Shown here piece by piece: positions 18,680 to 25,278 of a DNA stretch of 64,000 nt. The DNA comes from Fibrobacter sp. UWB15 (GTDB lineage Bacteria > Fibrobacterota > Fibrobacteria > Fibrobacterales > Fibrobacteraceae). Below the pieces are notes generated by a model. That model worked only from the letters and a program-made list of their open reading frames with translations, searched no databases and was not told where the DNA came from. Both the position numbers and the translations under genes were made by a program. Every line of letters starts with the position of its first letter. Positions within the stretch are counted from its first letter, which is position 1. The DNA is taken from contig NZ_FXBA01000005.1 in assembly GCF_900177705.1 (NCBI RefSeq), positions 62,001 through 126,000 of the forward strand. The letters run 5' to 3'.

Positions 18680-18713
18680 ATCCTGAGCGTAACGAAGTGA
18701 AGTCGAAGGATCT
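18676..18713 (+). repeat. TGTCATYC...GRATCT element, copy 2
   Basis: TGTCATCC starts at 18676 and GGATCT ends at 18713, with CTGAGCG and AGTCGAAGG inside. The next base is the ATG of the HD gene, and the AAGGA at 18706-18710 is its only ribosome-binding candidate. Confidence 0.8.
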
Positions 18714-19217
18714 ATGCTAGATTTTGCTGCCTTACAAGAGTTTGTCTATAGTAACCGAATTGTGGATTCGACGATTCATGGGCTTGCTCATTGGCGGCAG
18801 GTGGAATTCAACGGTTTGCTCCTTGCGCCCATTACAGGTGCCGACGTGACAGTCGTGCGACTGTTCGCTCTCTTTCACGACTGCAAGCGCGAAGATGACG
18901 GCTACGATGGCGAACATGGTGAACGCGGAGCCGCCTTTGCCAAGGAATGCTTCGAAAAAGGCCTTCTCGAAATTACGCAGGAACAGTTCGACCAACTTTA
19001 TCACGCCTGCTTTTATCACACCAAGGAACATCAGACCGATGATCCGACCATCAACACCTGCTACGATGCCGACCGCCTAGACCTCGGCCGTGTAGGCATG
19101 TCGCTCAATCCGAAAAAGATGGCGACGTTGCCGGGTGCAAGAATCGCCCACAAGTCGTTGCGGGCGAAAGTTGATGTCTATGAAATGCGTGAATGGCTTA
19201 AAACCATCGCGCTATAG
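18714..19217 (+). CDS. HD-type metal-dependent hydrolase, function unknown
   Basis: A 167-aa cytosolic protein with an HD-superfamily ligand pattern: H22/H26 in IHGLAHW, the HD pair H55-D56 in ALFHDCKRE, H68 in GEHGERGA, H97/H102/H106 in the HACFYHTKEH region and D118/D120 in CYDADRLDLGR. These support a dinuclear-metal phosphohydrolase, but the substrate cannot be read. ATG 18714 directly follows palindromic element copy 2, with AAGGA three bases upstream. No operon partner is evident; purC is convergent. Confidence 0.75.
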   Translation: MLDFAALQEFVYSNRIVDSTIHGLAHWRQVEFNGLLLAPITGADVTVVRLFALFHDCKREDDGYDGEHGERGAAFAKECFEKGLLEITQEQFDQLYHACFYHTKEHQTDDPTINTCYDADRLDLGRVGMSLNPKKMATLPGARIAHKSLRAKVDVYEMREWLKTIAL

Positions 19218-19220
19218 AAA

Positions 19221-20105
19221 TTACAATTCAGGCTGCTTGCCGGTGAGGCGCACGAAGATTTCTTCGTACTTCGCGAGCGTGTTCTTCACCACGTCGGCAG
19301 GGATTTCCGGACCCGGATAGGTCTTGCCCCAGTCGAGAGTTTCGAGCCAGTCGCGCACGTACTGCTTGTCGAAGCTTTCCTGGTTCTTACCCACCTGGTA
19401 CTTGTCTGCCGGCCAGTAACGGCTGGAGTCCGGAGTCAGCACTTCGTCGATGAGGATGGTTTCGCCGTCGATTTCACCGAATTCGAACTTGGTGTCGGCG
19501 AGGATGATGCCCTTGCTTGCAGCGTAGTCGCGGGCCTTCGTGTAGATGTCCAAAGACATGTCGCGGAGAGTCGTTGCAACCTTTTCGCCAACGATGTCAA
19601 AAGTCTGTTCGAAGCTGATGTTTTCGTCGTGGCCAACGTCGGGCTTGGTGCTCGGCGTGTAGAGCGGCTTTTCGAGCTTCTGGCAGAGCTGCAGGCCTTC
19701 CGGGAGAACGTGACCGCAAATCTTGCCGGTCTTCTGGTAGTCCTTCCAGCCGGAACCCACGATGTAGCCGCGGACGATGCATTCCACGGAATGGCGGTGA
19801 GCCTTTTTGACGATCATGGAACGGCCACGGAGGTAGTCGGCGTGCTTCTTCAAGACTGCCGGGTATTCGTTCACGTCGGCGGTGATGAGGTGGTTCTTCA
19901 TGCCGAGGTGCTGGAACCAGAACAGCGAAAGCTGGTTCAGGATTTTGCCCTTACCAGGGATCGGGGTGGGGAGCACCACGTCAAAAGCGGAAAGACGGTC
20001 GCTGGCGACCATCAGGAAGCTGTCGCCCAGGTCGTACATGTCGCGTACTTTGCCCTGGTGGAACAGCGGAACTTCGGTAATGGGGGTTTCGAATTTTAAG
20101 CTCAT
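19221..20105 (-). CDS. purC: SAICAR synthetase PurC
   Basis: Phosphoribosylaminoimidazole-succinocarboxamide synthase: CAIR + Asp + ATP to SAICAR in purine synthesis. Landmarks are HQGKVRDMYDLGD near the N-terminus (ATP loop), SDRLSAFDVVLP, IVRGYIVGSGWKDY, FEFGEIDGE and LIDEVLTPDSSRYW. At 294 aa it is the longer SAICAR form rather than the ~240-aa E. coli type. There is no Shine-Dalgarno before ATG 20105. TATATTTG at 20113-20120 predicts transcription starting about 3 nt upstream, so the mRNA may be nearly leaderless. Confidence 0.96.
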   Translation of the reverse strand: MSLKFETPITEVPLFHQGKVRDMYDLGDSFLMVASDRLSAFDVVLPTPIPGKGKILNQLSLFWFQHLGMKNHLITADVNEYPAVLKKHADYLRGRSMIVKKAHRHSVECIVRGYIVGSGWKDYQKTGKICGHVLPEGLQLCQKLEKPLYTPSTKPDVGHDENISFEQTFDIVGEKVATTLRDMSLDIYTKARDYAASKGIILADTKFEFGEIDGETILIDEVLTPDSSRYWPADKYQVGKNQESFDKQYVRDWLETLDWGKTYPGPEIPADVVKNTLAKYEEIFVRLTGKQPEL

Positions 20106-20112
20106 AGTAACC

Positions 20113-20120
20113 CAAATATA
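20113..20120 (-). promoter_or_regulatory. Putative purC promoter box TATATTTG
   Basis: On the minus strand TATATTTG matches the Bacteroidetes -7 consensus TAnnTTTG. The predicted start is near 20108, three bases before the purC ATG. No clear -35/-33 partner is seen. Confidence 0.45.
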
Positions 20121-20171
20121 GGAAAATAGTGGGCTGTTGGCACTATGCAGTCGGCAGGAAAAATATTAGGC

Positions 20172-20882
20172 TTACAGGTCTTTGTACTGCGAAAGCTTGC
20201 GCCCGCTGTTCAAGGCGATGCGGATCAAATCGTGGATTTTGTCGGTCCGCGCAGGGAAATCCACCGGGTGGAGAGCGATGCGGGGGAGTCCGACAGGAAC
20301 CTTCAGGGCGATGGCACCGAACTTGAAGGCGGCCTTGATCAAAAAGTCGGGAATGCCTGCGAAACTGGCGACAGGGGAGGCGTAGCGCTTGCCTTTGGCG
20401 GTCACCAGGGCGAATCGTTCTTCGTAAAGCATTTTTTCGGCATGCACCTGGCTCGGCAGGAACTTGTTGCTGTACCAAGTCGGCGGGACAAATGCGGCGG
20501 GCTTTTCGGAGTCACCAGTCAAATCTTTCCAGGCGTCTAGGCCCAGGTGCAAAAGTCTGCTCGATTCAAATTCGCTGAGGCCTGCAAATTCGGCTTCGCC
20601 ACCGGTCAGGTTCATTCCGATAAGGCCGGCGTAGCTGCGGCCCTGGCTGAATTCGGCCTGGTGCTTGTAGCCGTGGAGTGCAAGTTCGAAACCGTCTGCT
20701 TTAAGCTTCTGGAGTGTTTCGCGAAAGCCCTTGACCATGTCGGAGGGGGCCTTTTCGGTATCCGGAATAACGAGCACGCTGAAAGGTCTACCTGCCAGGT
20801 CCTTGAGTTCTTCAAGAATCGGGGTGACTTTCTGGTAGTTCCAGACGCTGAAATCGTGAAAGCAGAGGAGGAATTTGCGCAT
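20172..20882 (-). CDS. Polysaccharide deacetylase-like (DUF2334-type) protein
   Basis: A 236-aa protein starting MRKFLLCFHDFS. The HD pair near residues 8-9 and ALHGYKHQAEFSQG (~74-87) resemble the metal-binding motifs of NodB/DUF2334 carbohydrate esterases, and APPTWYSNK-like (FVPPTWYSN) and LHPVDFP near the C-terminus fit the later motifs. Deacetylation of an envelope glycan is plausible but unproven. ATG 20882 is chosen because codons further upstream are translated heptamer repeat. It runs co-directionally upstream of purC. Confidence 0.65.
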   Translation of the reverse strand: MRKFLLCFHDFSVWNYQKVTPILEELKDLAGRPFSVLVIPDTEKAPSDMVKGFRETLQKLKADGFELALHGYKHQAEFSQGRSYAGLIGMNLTGGEAEFAGLSEFESSRLLHLGLDAWKDLTGDSEKPAAFVPPTWYSNKFLPSQVHAEKMLYEERFALVTAKGKRYASPVASFAGIPDFLIKAAFKFGAIALKVPVGLPRIALHPVDFPARTDKIHDLIRIALNSGRKLSQYKDL

Positions 20883-20904
20883 GAAAAAAATTATAGAAAA
20901 AAGA

Positions 20905-20939
20905 AGTAGACAGTAGACGGTAGACAGTAGACAGAAAAC
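20905..20939. repeat. Family A heptamers, left arm (locus 3)
   Basis: Five 7-mers in the GTAGACA orientation: GTAGACA, GTAGACG, GTAGACA, GTAGACA, GAAAACA. It faces the opposite-orientation array at 20968-21000. Confidence 0.85.
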
Positions 20940-20967
20940 AGCTAAAATGTGTCTCAAAATTGCAAAA

Positions 20968-21000
20968 TACTTCCTACTGCCTACTTCCTACTTCTTACTA
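20968..21000. repeat. Family A heptamers, right arm (locus 3)
   Basis: TTCCTAC, TGCCTAC, TTCCTAC and TTCTTAC lie about 20 bp upstream of uppP, inverted relative to the left arm 30 bp away. Confidence 0.85.
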
Positions 21001-21020
21001 AAAGCTACATTTACCCTACT

Positions 21021-21866
21021 ATGTTTGAATCTATCATTCTCGGCCTTTTGCAGGGCCTCGCCGAATTCCTCCCCATTTCCAGTTCCGGCCACCTCGTGCT
21101 GGGCCACGAACTCCTTGGCATGAACGAGGCGGGCATGTTCTTCGACATCATGCTCCATGCCGGAACGTTGCTTTCTATCTTCGTGGTGTTCCACAAGAAG
21201 ATTACCGACATCATCGTGGGCTGCATCCGCAAAAATCCGGACCAACTGCGCGAAGCGGGCTACATCGTTCTGGCAAGCATCCCGACGGCTTTGATCGGCC
21301 TCGGCTTCAAGGACGCTCTCGAAGGCCTGTTCGAGAATCCGCGTGCCGTGTGCGTCGCCGAACTCTTTACGGGCTTGTTGCTGTTTACCTCGCAGTGGGG
21401 CGCTACTGGAGCCAAGCATCCGGATAACGAAGGCGTCAAGATGAACTGGTGGCGTGCACTCGTGACCGGTACGGTACAGGGCATTGCCTGCATTCCGGGC
21501 ATCAGCCGCAGCGGTTCTACCATCAGCGCCATGATGTTCATGGGCGTGAACCGCAAGTACGCGGGTGAATTCAGTTTCCTCATGAGTATTCCGGCCGTGG
21601 GTGGTGCCGCACTCCTCGACTGCATCAAGTGGTTCAAGTGCCAGTCCATGACTCCGGAAAAAGCACTCCTCGACCCGGAAAAGGCTCTGAAGTGTGCCGA
21701 TGCAGGCAGCTTCACCCCGGAACTCCTGGTGGGCATGGTCGTCTCGTTTATTTTCGGTATTATCGCCCTCAAGTGGCTCATGACATTCTTGCAGAAGGGC
21801 AAGTTCCAGCACTTCGCCTGGTACGTGTGGGCCGTGGGTATCCTCGGACTGATCTTTATCAAGTAA
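21021..21866 (+). CDS. uppP: Undecaprenyl-diphosphatase UppP (BacA)
   Basis: Integral membrane phosphatase recycling undecaprenyl pyrophosphate for peptidoglycan and glycan synthesis. The first motif LQGLAEFLPISSSGHL (~9-24) carries the catalytic Glu and Ser-rich loop; the second, PGISRSGSTI, is near 170. About eight hydrophobic segments are visible and the 281-aa length is normal. The start is ATG 21021 (MFESIILG). A TACATTTA box at 21006-21013 would give a leader of only a few bases. Confidence 0.96.
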   Translation: MFESIILGLLQGLAEFLPISSSGHLVLGHELLGMNEAGMFFDIMLHAGTLLSIFVVFHKKITDIIVGCIRKNPDQLREAGYIVLASIPTALIGLGFKDALEGLFENPRAVCVAELFTGLLLFTSQWGATGAKHPDNEGVKMNWWRALVTGTVQGIACIPGISRSGSTISAMMFMGVNRKYAGEFSFLMSIPAVGGAALLDCIKWFKCQSMTPEKALLDPEKALKCADAGSFTPELLVGMVVSFIFGIIALKWLMTFLQKGKFQHFAWYVWAVGILGLIFIK

Positions 21867-21890
21867 GATTACGAAAGCGATTTGAATGTC

Positions 21891-21920
21891 GGGGCTCAAT
21901 CGAGAGCCCCTTTTTCTTTT
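21891..21920 (+). terminator. Intrinsic terminator after uppP
   Basis: GGGGCTC (21891-21897) pairs with GAGCCCC (21904-21910), followed by TTTTTCTTTT. Confidence 0.9.
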
Positions 21921-21922
21921 AT

Positions 21923-21992
21923 GCCGAACGGTCTTTTGTGAGCGACAAGCGCCTCGTATTCTTGTTTATTCGGTAGAGCCGAACGGTCTTTT
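21923..21992 (+). repeat. 15-bp direct repeat upstream of htpG promoter
   Basis: GCCGAACGGTCTTTT occurs identically at 21923-21937 and 21978-21992, 55 bp apart (about five helical turns). The second copy ends 1 bp before the sigma-54-like site. This is where enhancer-type activator sites would lie, but no function is proven. Confidence 0.7.
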
Positions 21993-21993
21993 A

Positions 21994-22010
21994 TTGGCAC
22001 GGTTCTTGCA
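21994..22010 (+). promoter_or_regulatory. Sigma-54-type promoter upstream of htpG
   Basis: TTGGCACGGTTCTTGCA matches the sigma-54 consensus YTGGCACGrNNNTTGCW at every defined position. The GG (21996-21997) and GC (22008-22009) doublets have exact -24/-12 spacing. It predicts transcription from about 22021 towards htpG. Confidence 0.6.
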
Positions 22011-22045
22011 TCTTCTATAGCGAAAACAAGGCAGGGCCGTTATCT

Positions 22046-22062
22046 TGTTTCATTTTGAAACA
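22046..22062. promoter_or_regulatory. Dyad TGTTTCA-TTT-TGAAACA in htpG leader
   Basis: Perfect 7-bp inverted repeat with a 3-nt spacer about 25 bp downstream of the predicted start. It could be a repressor operator or an RNA hairpin. Confidence 0.45.
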
Positions 22063-22101
22063 TTTTGACAGCCTAGACCGCTTGAAAATTAAACATCAAG
22101 G

Positions 22102-22127
22102 AGATCCCCGCCTTCGCGGGGATGACA
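22102..22127 (-). repeat. TGTCATYC...GRATCT element, copy 3
   Basis: In reverse orientation its ends are TGTCATCC and GGATCT. The stem ATCCCCGC (22104-22111) pairs with GCGGGGAT (22116-22123) over a CTTC loop. It ends 12 bp before the htpG start and would form a hairpin in the 5' leader. Confidence 0.85.
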
Positions 22128-22139
22128 AAGGACAGAAAA

Positions 22140-24026
22140 ATGGCAACAGAGAAGATGGAATTCCAGACCGAAGTTCGCGACATGCTGAACTTGATGATCA
22201 ACTCCCTTTACAGCAACAAGGAAATTTTCCTCCGCGAACTCGTCTCGAACGCGGCGGACGCACTGGACAAGCGCCGTTTCCTCTCGCTTTCGAATGCAGA
22301 ACTCTTGCCGCAGGGCACGCAGCTCCGCATCGATATCTCGGTGAACAAGGAAGGCAAGCGCATCGTTGTGGAAGACAACGGTATCGGCATGAACAAGGAA
22401 GACTTGATCAACTGCCTGGGCACCATCGCTCGTAGCGGCACCAAGAACTTCATCAAGAATTTGAAGGAAGGCGACAAGGGCAGCGTCGATTTGATTGGCC
22501 AGTTCGGTGTAGGTTTCTACTCCGTGTTCATGGTCGCAAAGAAGGTCGAAGTGTTGACCTTGAAGGCCGGCGAAACTCAGGGTTACCTGTGGTCTTCCGA
22601 AGGCACGGGTGAATTCGAGATTTCCGAAGCCCCGCGCGACAAGGTGGGTACCAAGATTACGCTTTACCTCAAGGACGACGAAGACGCGGTCGACTTCGCC
22701 AGCGAATGGAAGATCAAGGACATCGTCCAGAAGTACAGCGGCTTCGTGAGCTACGGCATCTACTTCCACCCCGAAGCAACGAAGAACGACAAGGGCGAAC
22801 TCGAAGAAAAGCCCGAAGAACGCTTGAACGAAAAGCAGGCCCTTTGGCGCCAGAGCGAAAAGGAAGTCACCGAAGAACAGTACAAGGATTTCTACAACGT
22901 CATCAGCCACGAAGCCGACGAACCGGCCGCCTGGAGCCACAGCCACGCCGAAGGTTCCCAGGAATTCTGGAGCCTCGTGTACATCCCGAGCAAGGCTCCG
23001 TTCAACATCTGGCATAACGACGCATTGCACGGCCTCAAGCTGTACGTGAAGAAAGTCTTTATCATGGACGACTGCAAGGACTTGCTGCCGCCTTGGCTCC
23101 GCTTTGTGCGCGGCGTGGTCGATAGCGAAGACTTGCCGCTGAACGTATCCCGTGAAATCTTGCAGAACAACAAGATTATCACCAACATCCGTAAGCACGT
23201 GATCAAGAAGGTGCTCGACGCCTTGCAGAACATGGCCGACAAGGATGCCGCAAAGTACAACGCCTGGTGGCGCGAACTCGGCATGGTCTTGAAGGAAGGC
23301 TTCTACATGAACTGGGAACATCTTGACGAGCTCAAGAAGTTGCTCCGTTTCGAAAGCACCAAGACTGAAGGCGATGCTCTCGTGGGCCTCGATGAATACG
23401 TGAAGCGCATGCCGGAAGGCCAGAAGGAAATCTACTACCTCATCGGCGACAAGAACGCCGTGAAGTCTAACCCGATGCTCGAAGCCTTCAAGGCGAAGGG
23501 CTACGAAGTGCTGCTCATGAGCGACGGCATCGATGAATTCATGATGTCGAGCCTCACCGAATTCGGCGACAAGAAGTTCCACGACATCGCCCGCGGCGAC
23601 GTGGACTTCGAAAAGACCGAAGACGAAAAGAAGGCCGAAGAGGCCAACAAGGGAATCTTCAAGGGCCTCTGCGAAAACCTGCAGAAGGTCTTGGACGAAG
23701 ATATCAAGGAAGTCCGCGTGTCTAGCCGCCTCAAAGACAGCCCCTGCTGCCTTGTGACCAGCGAAGACGCCATGAGCGCCCAGATGGAACGCATGATGAA
23801 GGCGATGGGCCAGAAGAACTTGCCGAAGAGTAAGCGTATCCTGGAAATCAATCCGACGCACCCGATTTGCGAGATGCTCAAGAAGAAAGTCGAAGCCAAG
23901 GAAGACCTGGGCGATTGGCCGAAGGCCCTCTACGGCCAGGCTCTGCTTGCCGAAGGTTCTCCGCTCCCGAATCCGGCGGAATACGTCAGCGCGATTACCA
24001 AGCTGCTGACTGCTTCCGTCAAATAG
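22140..24026 (+). CDS. htpG: Molecular chaperone HtpG (Hsp90)
   Basis: Cytosolic ATP-dependent Hsp90 chaperone. The GHKL ATPase domain (~1-215) includes LRELVSNAADALDK, DNGIGM, and the QFGVGFYS lid region. The middle domain contains the LPLNVSREILQ motif, and a C-terminal dimerisation domain follows. The 628-aa length is standard. Start ATG 22140 (MATEKMEFQ) has AGGA at 22129-22132; ATG 22122 lies inside palindromic element copy 3 and adds six non-family residues. Regulation appears special: sigma-54-like promoter, dyad and leader hairpin. Confidence 0.97.
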   Translation: MATEKMEFQTEVRDMLNLMINSLYSNKEIFLRELVSNAADALDKRRFLSLSNAELLPQGTQLRIDISVNKEGKRIVVEDNGIGMNKEDLINCLGTIARSGTKNFIKNLKEGDKGSVDLIGQFGVGFYSVFMVAKKVEVLTLKAGETQGYLWSSEGTGEFEISEAPRDKVGTKITLYLKDDEDAVDFASEWKIKDIVQKYSGFVSYGIYFHPEATKNDKGELEEKPEERLNEKQALWRQSEKEVTEEQYKDFYNVISHEADEPAAWSHSHAEGSQEFWSLVYIPSKAPFNIWHNDALHGLKLYVKKVFIMDDCKDLLPPWLRFVRGVVDSEDLPLNVSREILQNNKIITNIRKHVIKKVLDALQNMADKDAAKYNAWWRELGMVLKEGFYMNWEHLDELKKLLRFESTKTEGDALVGLDEYVKRMPEGQKEIYYLIGDKNAVKSNPMLEAFKAKGYEVLLMSDGIDEFMMSSLTEFGDKKFHDIARGDVDFEKTEDEKKAEEANKGIFKGLCENLQKVLDEDIKEVRVSSRLKDSPCCLVTSEDAMSAQMERMMKAMGQKNLPKSKRILEINPTHPICEMLKKKVEAKEDLGDWPKALYGQALLAEGSPLPNPAEYVSAITKLLTASVK

Positions 24027-24035
24027 CCGTTTCTG

Positions 24036-24079
24036 TGTCATTCTGAGCGGAGGCGTGTAACGCCGGAGTCGAAGAATCT
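24036..24079 (+). repeat. TGTCATYC...GRATCT element, copy 4
   Basis: TGTCATTC at the left and GAATCT at the right, with CTGAGCG and GAGTCGAAGAA inside. It lies just after htpG and is closely related to copy 2. Confidence 0.8.
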
Positions 24080-24095
24080 ATACACTTGCGAAAAA

Positions 24096-24122
24096 GACCG
24101 CGATTCACTCGCGGCCTTTTTT
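24096..24122 (+). terminator. Intrinsic terminator after htpG
   Basis: CCGCG pairs with CGCGG over ATTCACT, flanked by an outer G-C pair and followed by six T residues. Confidence 0.8.
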
Positions 24123-24141
24123 GTATGCATTTTGATAAAAA

Positions 24142-25185
24142 TTAGAACGATTCTCTCAAATCAATCGTAATGCCGATGTGCTTACCGTCGACAAGCGAAA
24201 GGTCGCCGCGGGCGTGCAGCTTTTCGCTTTTGTTCAAGGCGAGGCGTCCGCCGAAGCCTACGGCGTAATGCACTTGGCGCCTAAAGAGTTCGCTAAAGTA
24301 GGGTGCCGATTGCAAGGCTTCACCAAAGATAACGCCTGCGAATCGCCAGAAGAGCGGGCGGCGGAATTCCATTTGCCAGATTAAGGCCTGCGTGTCGCTC
24401 CAGATTCCTGATTCTACGCCGCGGAATCGCTTGGTGCCGTCGGGGCCGGCGAGGCATCCGAGCGGAACGTTGCTGCCGCGGCTCTGCTTTGCGTAAAGCC
24501 CGAGAGCGATGGAAGTTTCCCAGAATAGGGGAGCGTAGAATCTTGCGTCAAACGTTTCAGTGTGGTAGCTAAAGTCGCCGCCGAAAAAGATTTCTTCAAA
24601 GCTTGCGTAGTAGCCTTTGGTGGGCCAGTTGTCGTTGTCTTTTTTATCAAGAACCAAAAGGTAGCCGCCGCCCAAATAAAATCTGTCTTGGTAATTTTTG
24701 GGGATGTCGCTTCCGAGTTCGTTGTCGCGGGCTTCACCTTCTAATACAATTCCGTAACGCAGAGGAATGTTGTTCGAAATGCCGAAGTTCATTTCGAAGG
24801 GAATCTTGCCGTAGATAAAGGTGCTCTTGTATTCGTCTATGCGGTCAAAATCTCCGCGGGCACCTCGTTCAAACAGTGAGTATTGCCACTTGTTCAAGTT
24901 GAGTTTTGCCGGAATGTGCAAATGGTCTTGAAAAAGCCACAAGTTCGGGGCATACTGGAATTGGAACTGCCCGCGCGTGGTTCCGCGTGCAATAAAATCC
25001 ATCGAAGAAATGTTTTCGCCTTCTTGGAATGGCCTGAAGAACAGGACGAATACAGCACCGTACTGAATCTTGGTTTCTTCGGTGTAAGCGCCAAAGGGCA
25101 GCAATGAGAATCGCTGGAAGTTGTCTTGTGCATGAGCGCAGATGGCAAAGACCAGACTTGCGATTATGGCGTAAACGAACTTCAT
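24142..25185 (-). CDS. Stand-alone Omp85/BamA-type outer-membrane beta-barrel
   Basis: A 347-aa protein with a signal peptide (cleavage after CAHA) and alternating amphipathic strands ending in a C-terminal Phe, as in outer-membrane barrels. KRFRGVESG (~262-270) resembles the conserved (V/I)RGF/Y loop-6 motif of Omp85 proteins, and GKHIGITIDLRESF fits their last strand. No POTRA domain precedes the barrel, unlike BamA or TamA; this is closer to the surface-antigen domains attached to patatin-like proteins. Function is unknown. A TATACTTG box (25190-25197) predicts a transcript starting exactly at the ATG. Confidence 0.7.
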   Translation of the reverse strand: MKFVYAIIASLVFAICAHAQDNFQRFSLLPFGAYTEETKIQYGAVFVLFFRPFQEGENISSMDFIARGTTRGQFQFQYAPNLWLFQDHLHIPAKLNLNKWQYSLFERGARGDFDRIDEYKSTFIYGKIPFEMNFGISNNIPLRYGIVLEGEARDNELGSDIPKNYQDRFYLGGGYLLVLDKKDNDNWPTKGYYASFEEIFFGGDFSYHTETFDARFYAPLFWETSIALGLYAKQSRGSNVPLGCLAGPDGTKRFRGVESGIWSDTQALIWQMEFRRPLFWRFAGVIFGEALQSAPYFSELFRRQVHYAVGFGGRLALNKSEKLHARGDLSLVDGKHIGITIDLRESF

Positions 25186-25189
25186 GACA

Positions 25190-25197
25190 CAAGTATA
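25190..25197 (-). promoter_or_regulatory. Putative promoter box TATACTTG for the Omp85-like gene
   Basis: One mismatch from TAnnTTTG. With the T of TA at -12, +1 falls on 25185, the A of the start codon, suggesting a leaderless mRNA. Confidence 0.35.
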
Positions 25198-25213
25198 GTA
25201 AAGGTTTATTTGT

Positions 25214-25221
25214 TATATTTG
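25214..25221 (+). promoter_or_regulatory. Putative ettA promoter box TATATTTG
   Basis: Exact TAnnTTTG match 57 bp upstream of the ettA ATG. The predicted start is near 25226, just before the family B repeat. Confidence 0.45.
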
Positions 25222-25227
25222 ATCAAA

Positions 25228-25260
25228 CTTCACATTTCACACTTCACACCTCACATTTCG
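25228..25260. repeat. Heptameric repeat, family B (locus 2)
   Basis: CTTCACA, TTTCACA, CTTCACA, CCTCACA and a TTTCG remnant in perfect 7-bp register. It would lie in the ettA 5' leader. Confidence 0.85.
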
Positions 25261-25278
25261 AAGCGAAGCGAGCTAATT

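Noticed and set aside
20905-21000. Heptamer arrays as a CRISPR array
   Set aside because: The units are contiguous 7-mers without spacers and there are no cas genes.
22065-22094. TTGACA near 22065 as a sigma-70 promoter for htpG
   Set aside because: There is no acceptable -10 at 16-18 bp (only ATTAAA); kept only as a weak alternative to the sigma-54-type site.
22081-22111. Heat-shock sigma-32-like site (CTTGAAA ... CCCCGC) before htpG
   Set aside because: The spacing is 19 bp, too long for sigma-32, and the CCCC belongs to the palindromic element.
22089-24041. A 650-codon open frame antisense to htpG
   Set aside because: The sense strand encodes an unmistakable HtpG; the antisense frame is a codon-bias shadow. 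The same applies to long antisense frames over mutS, rapA and proB.
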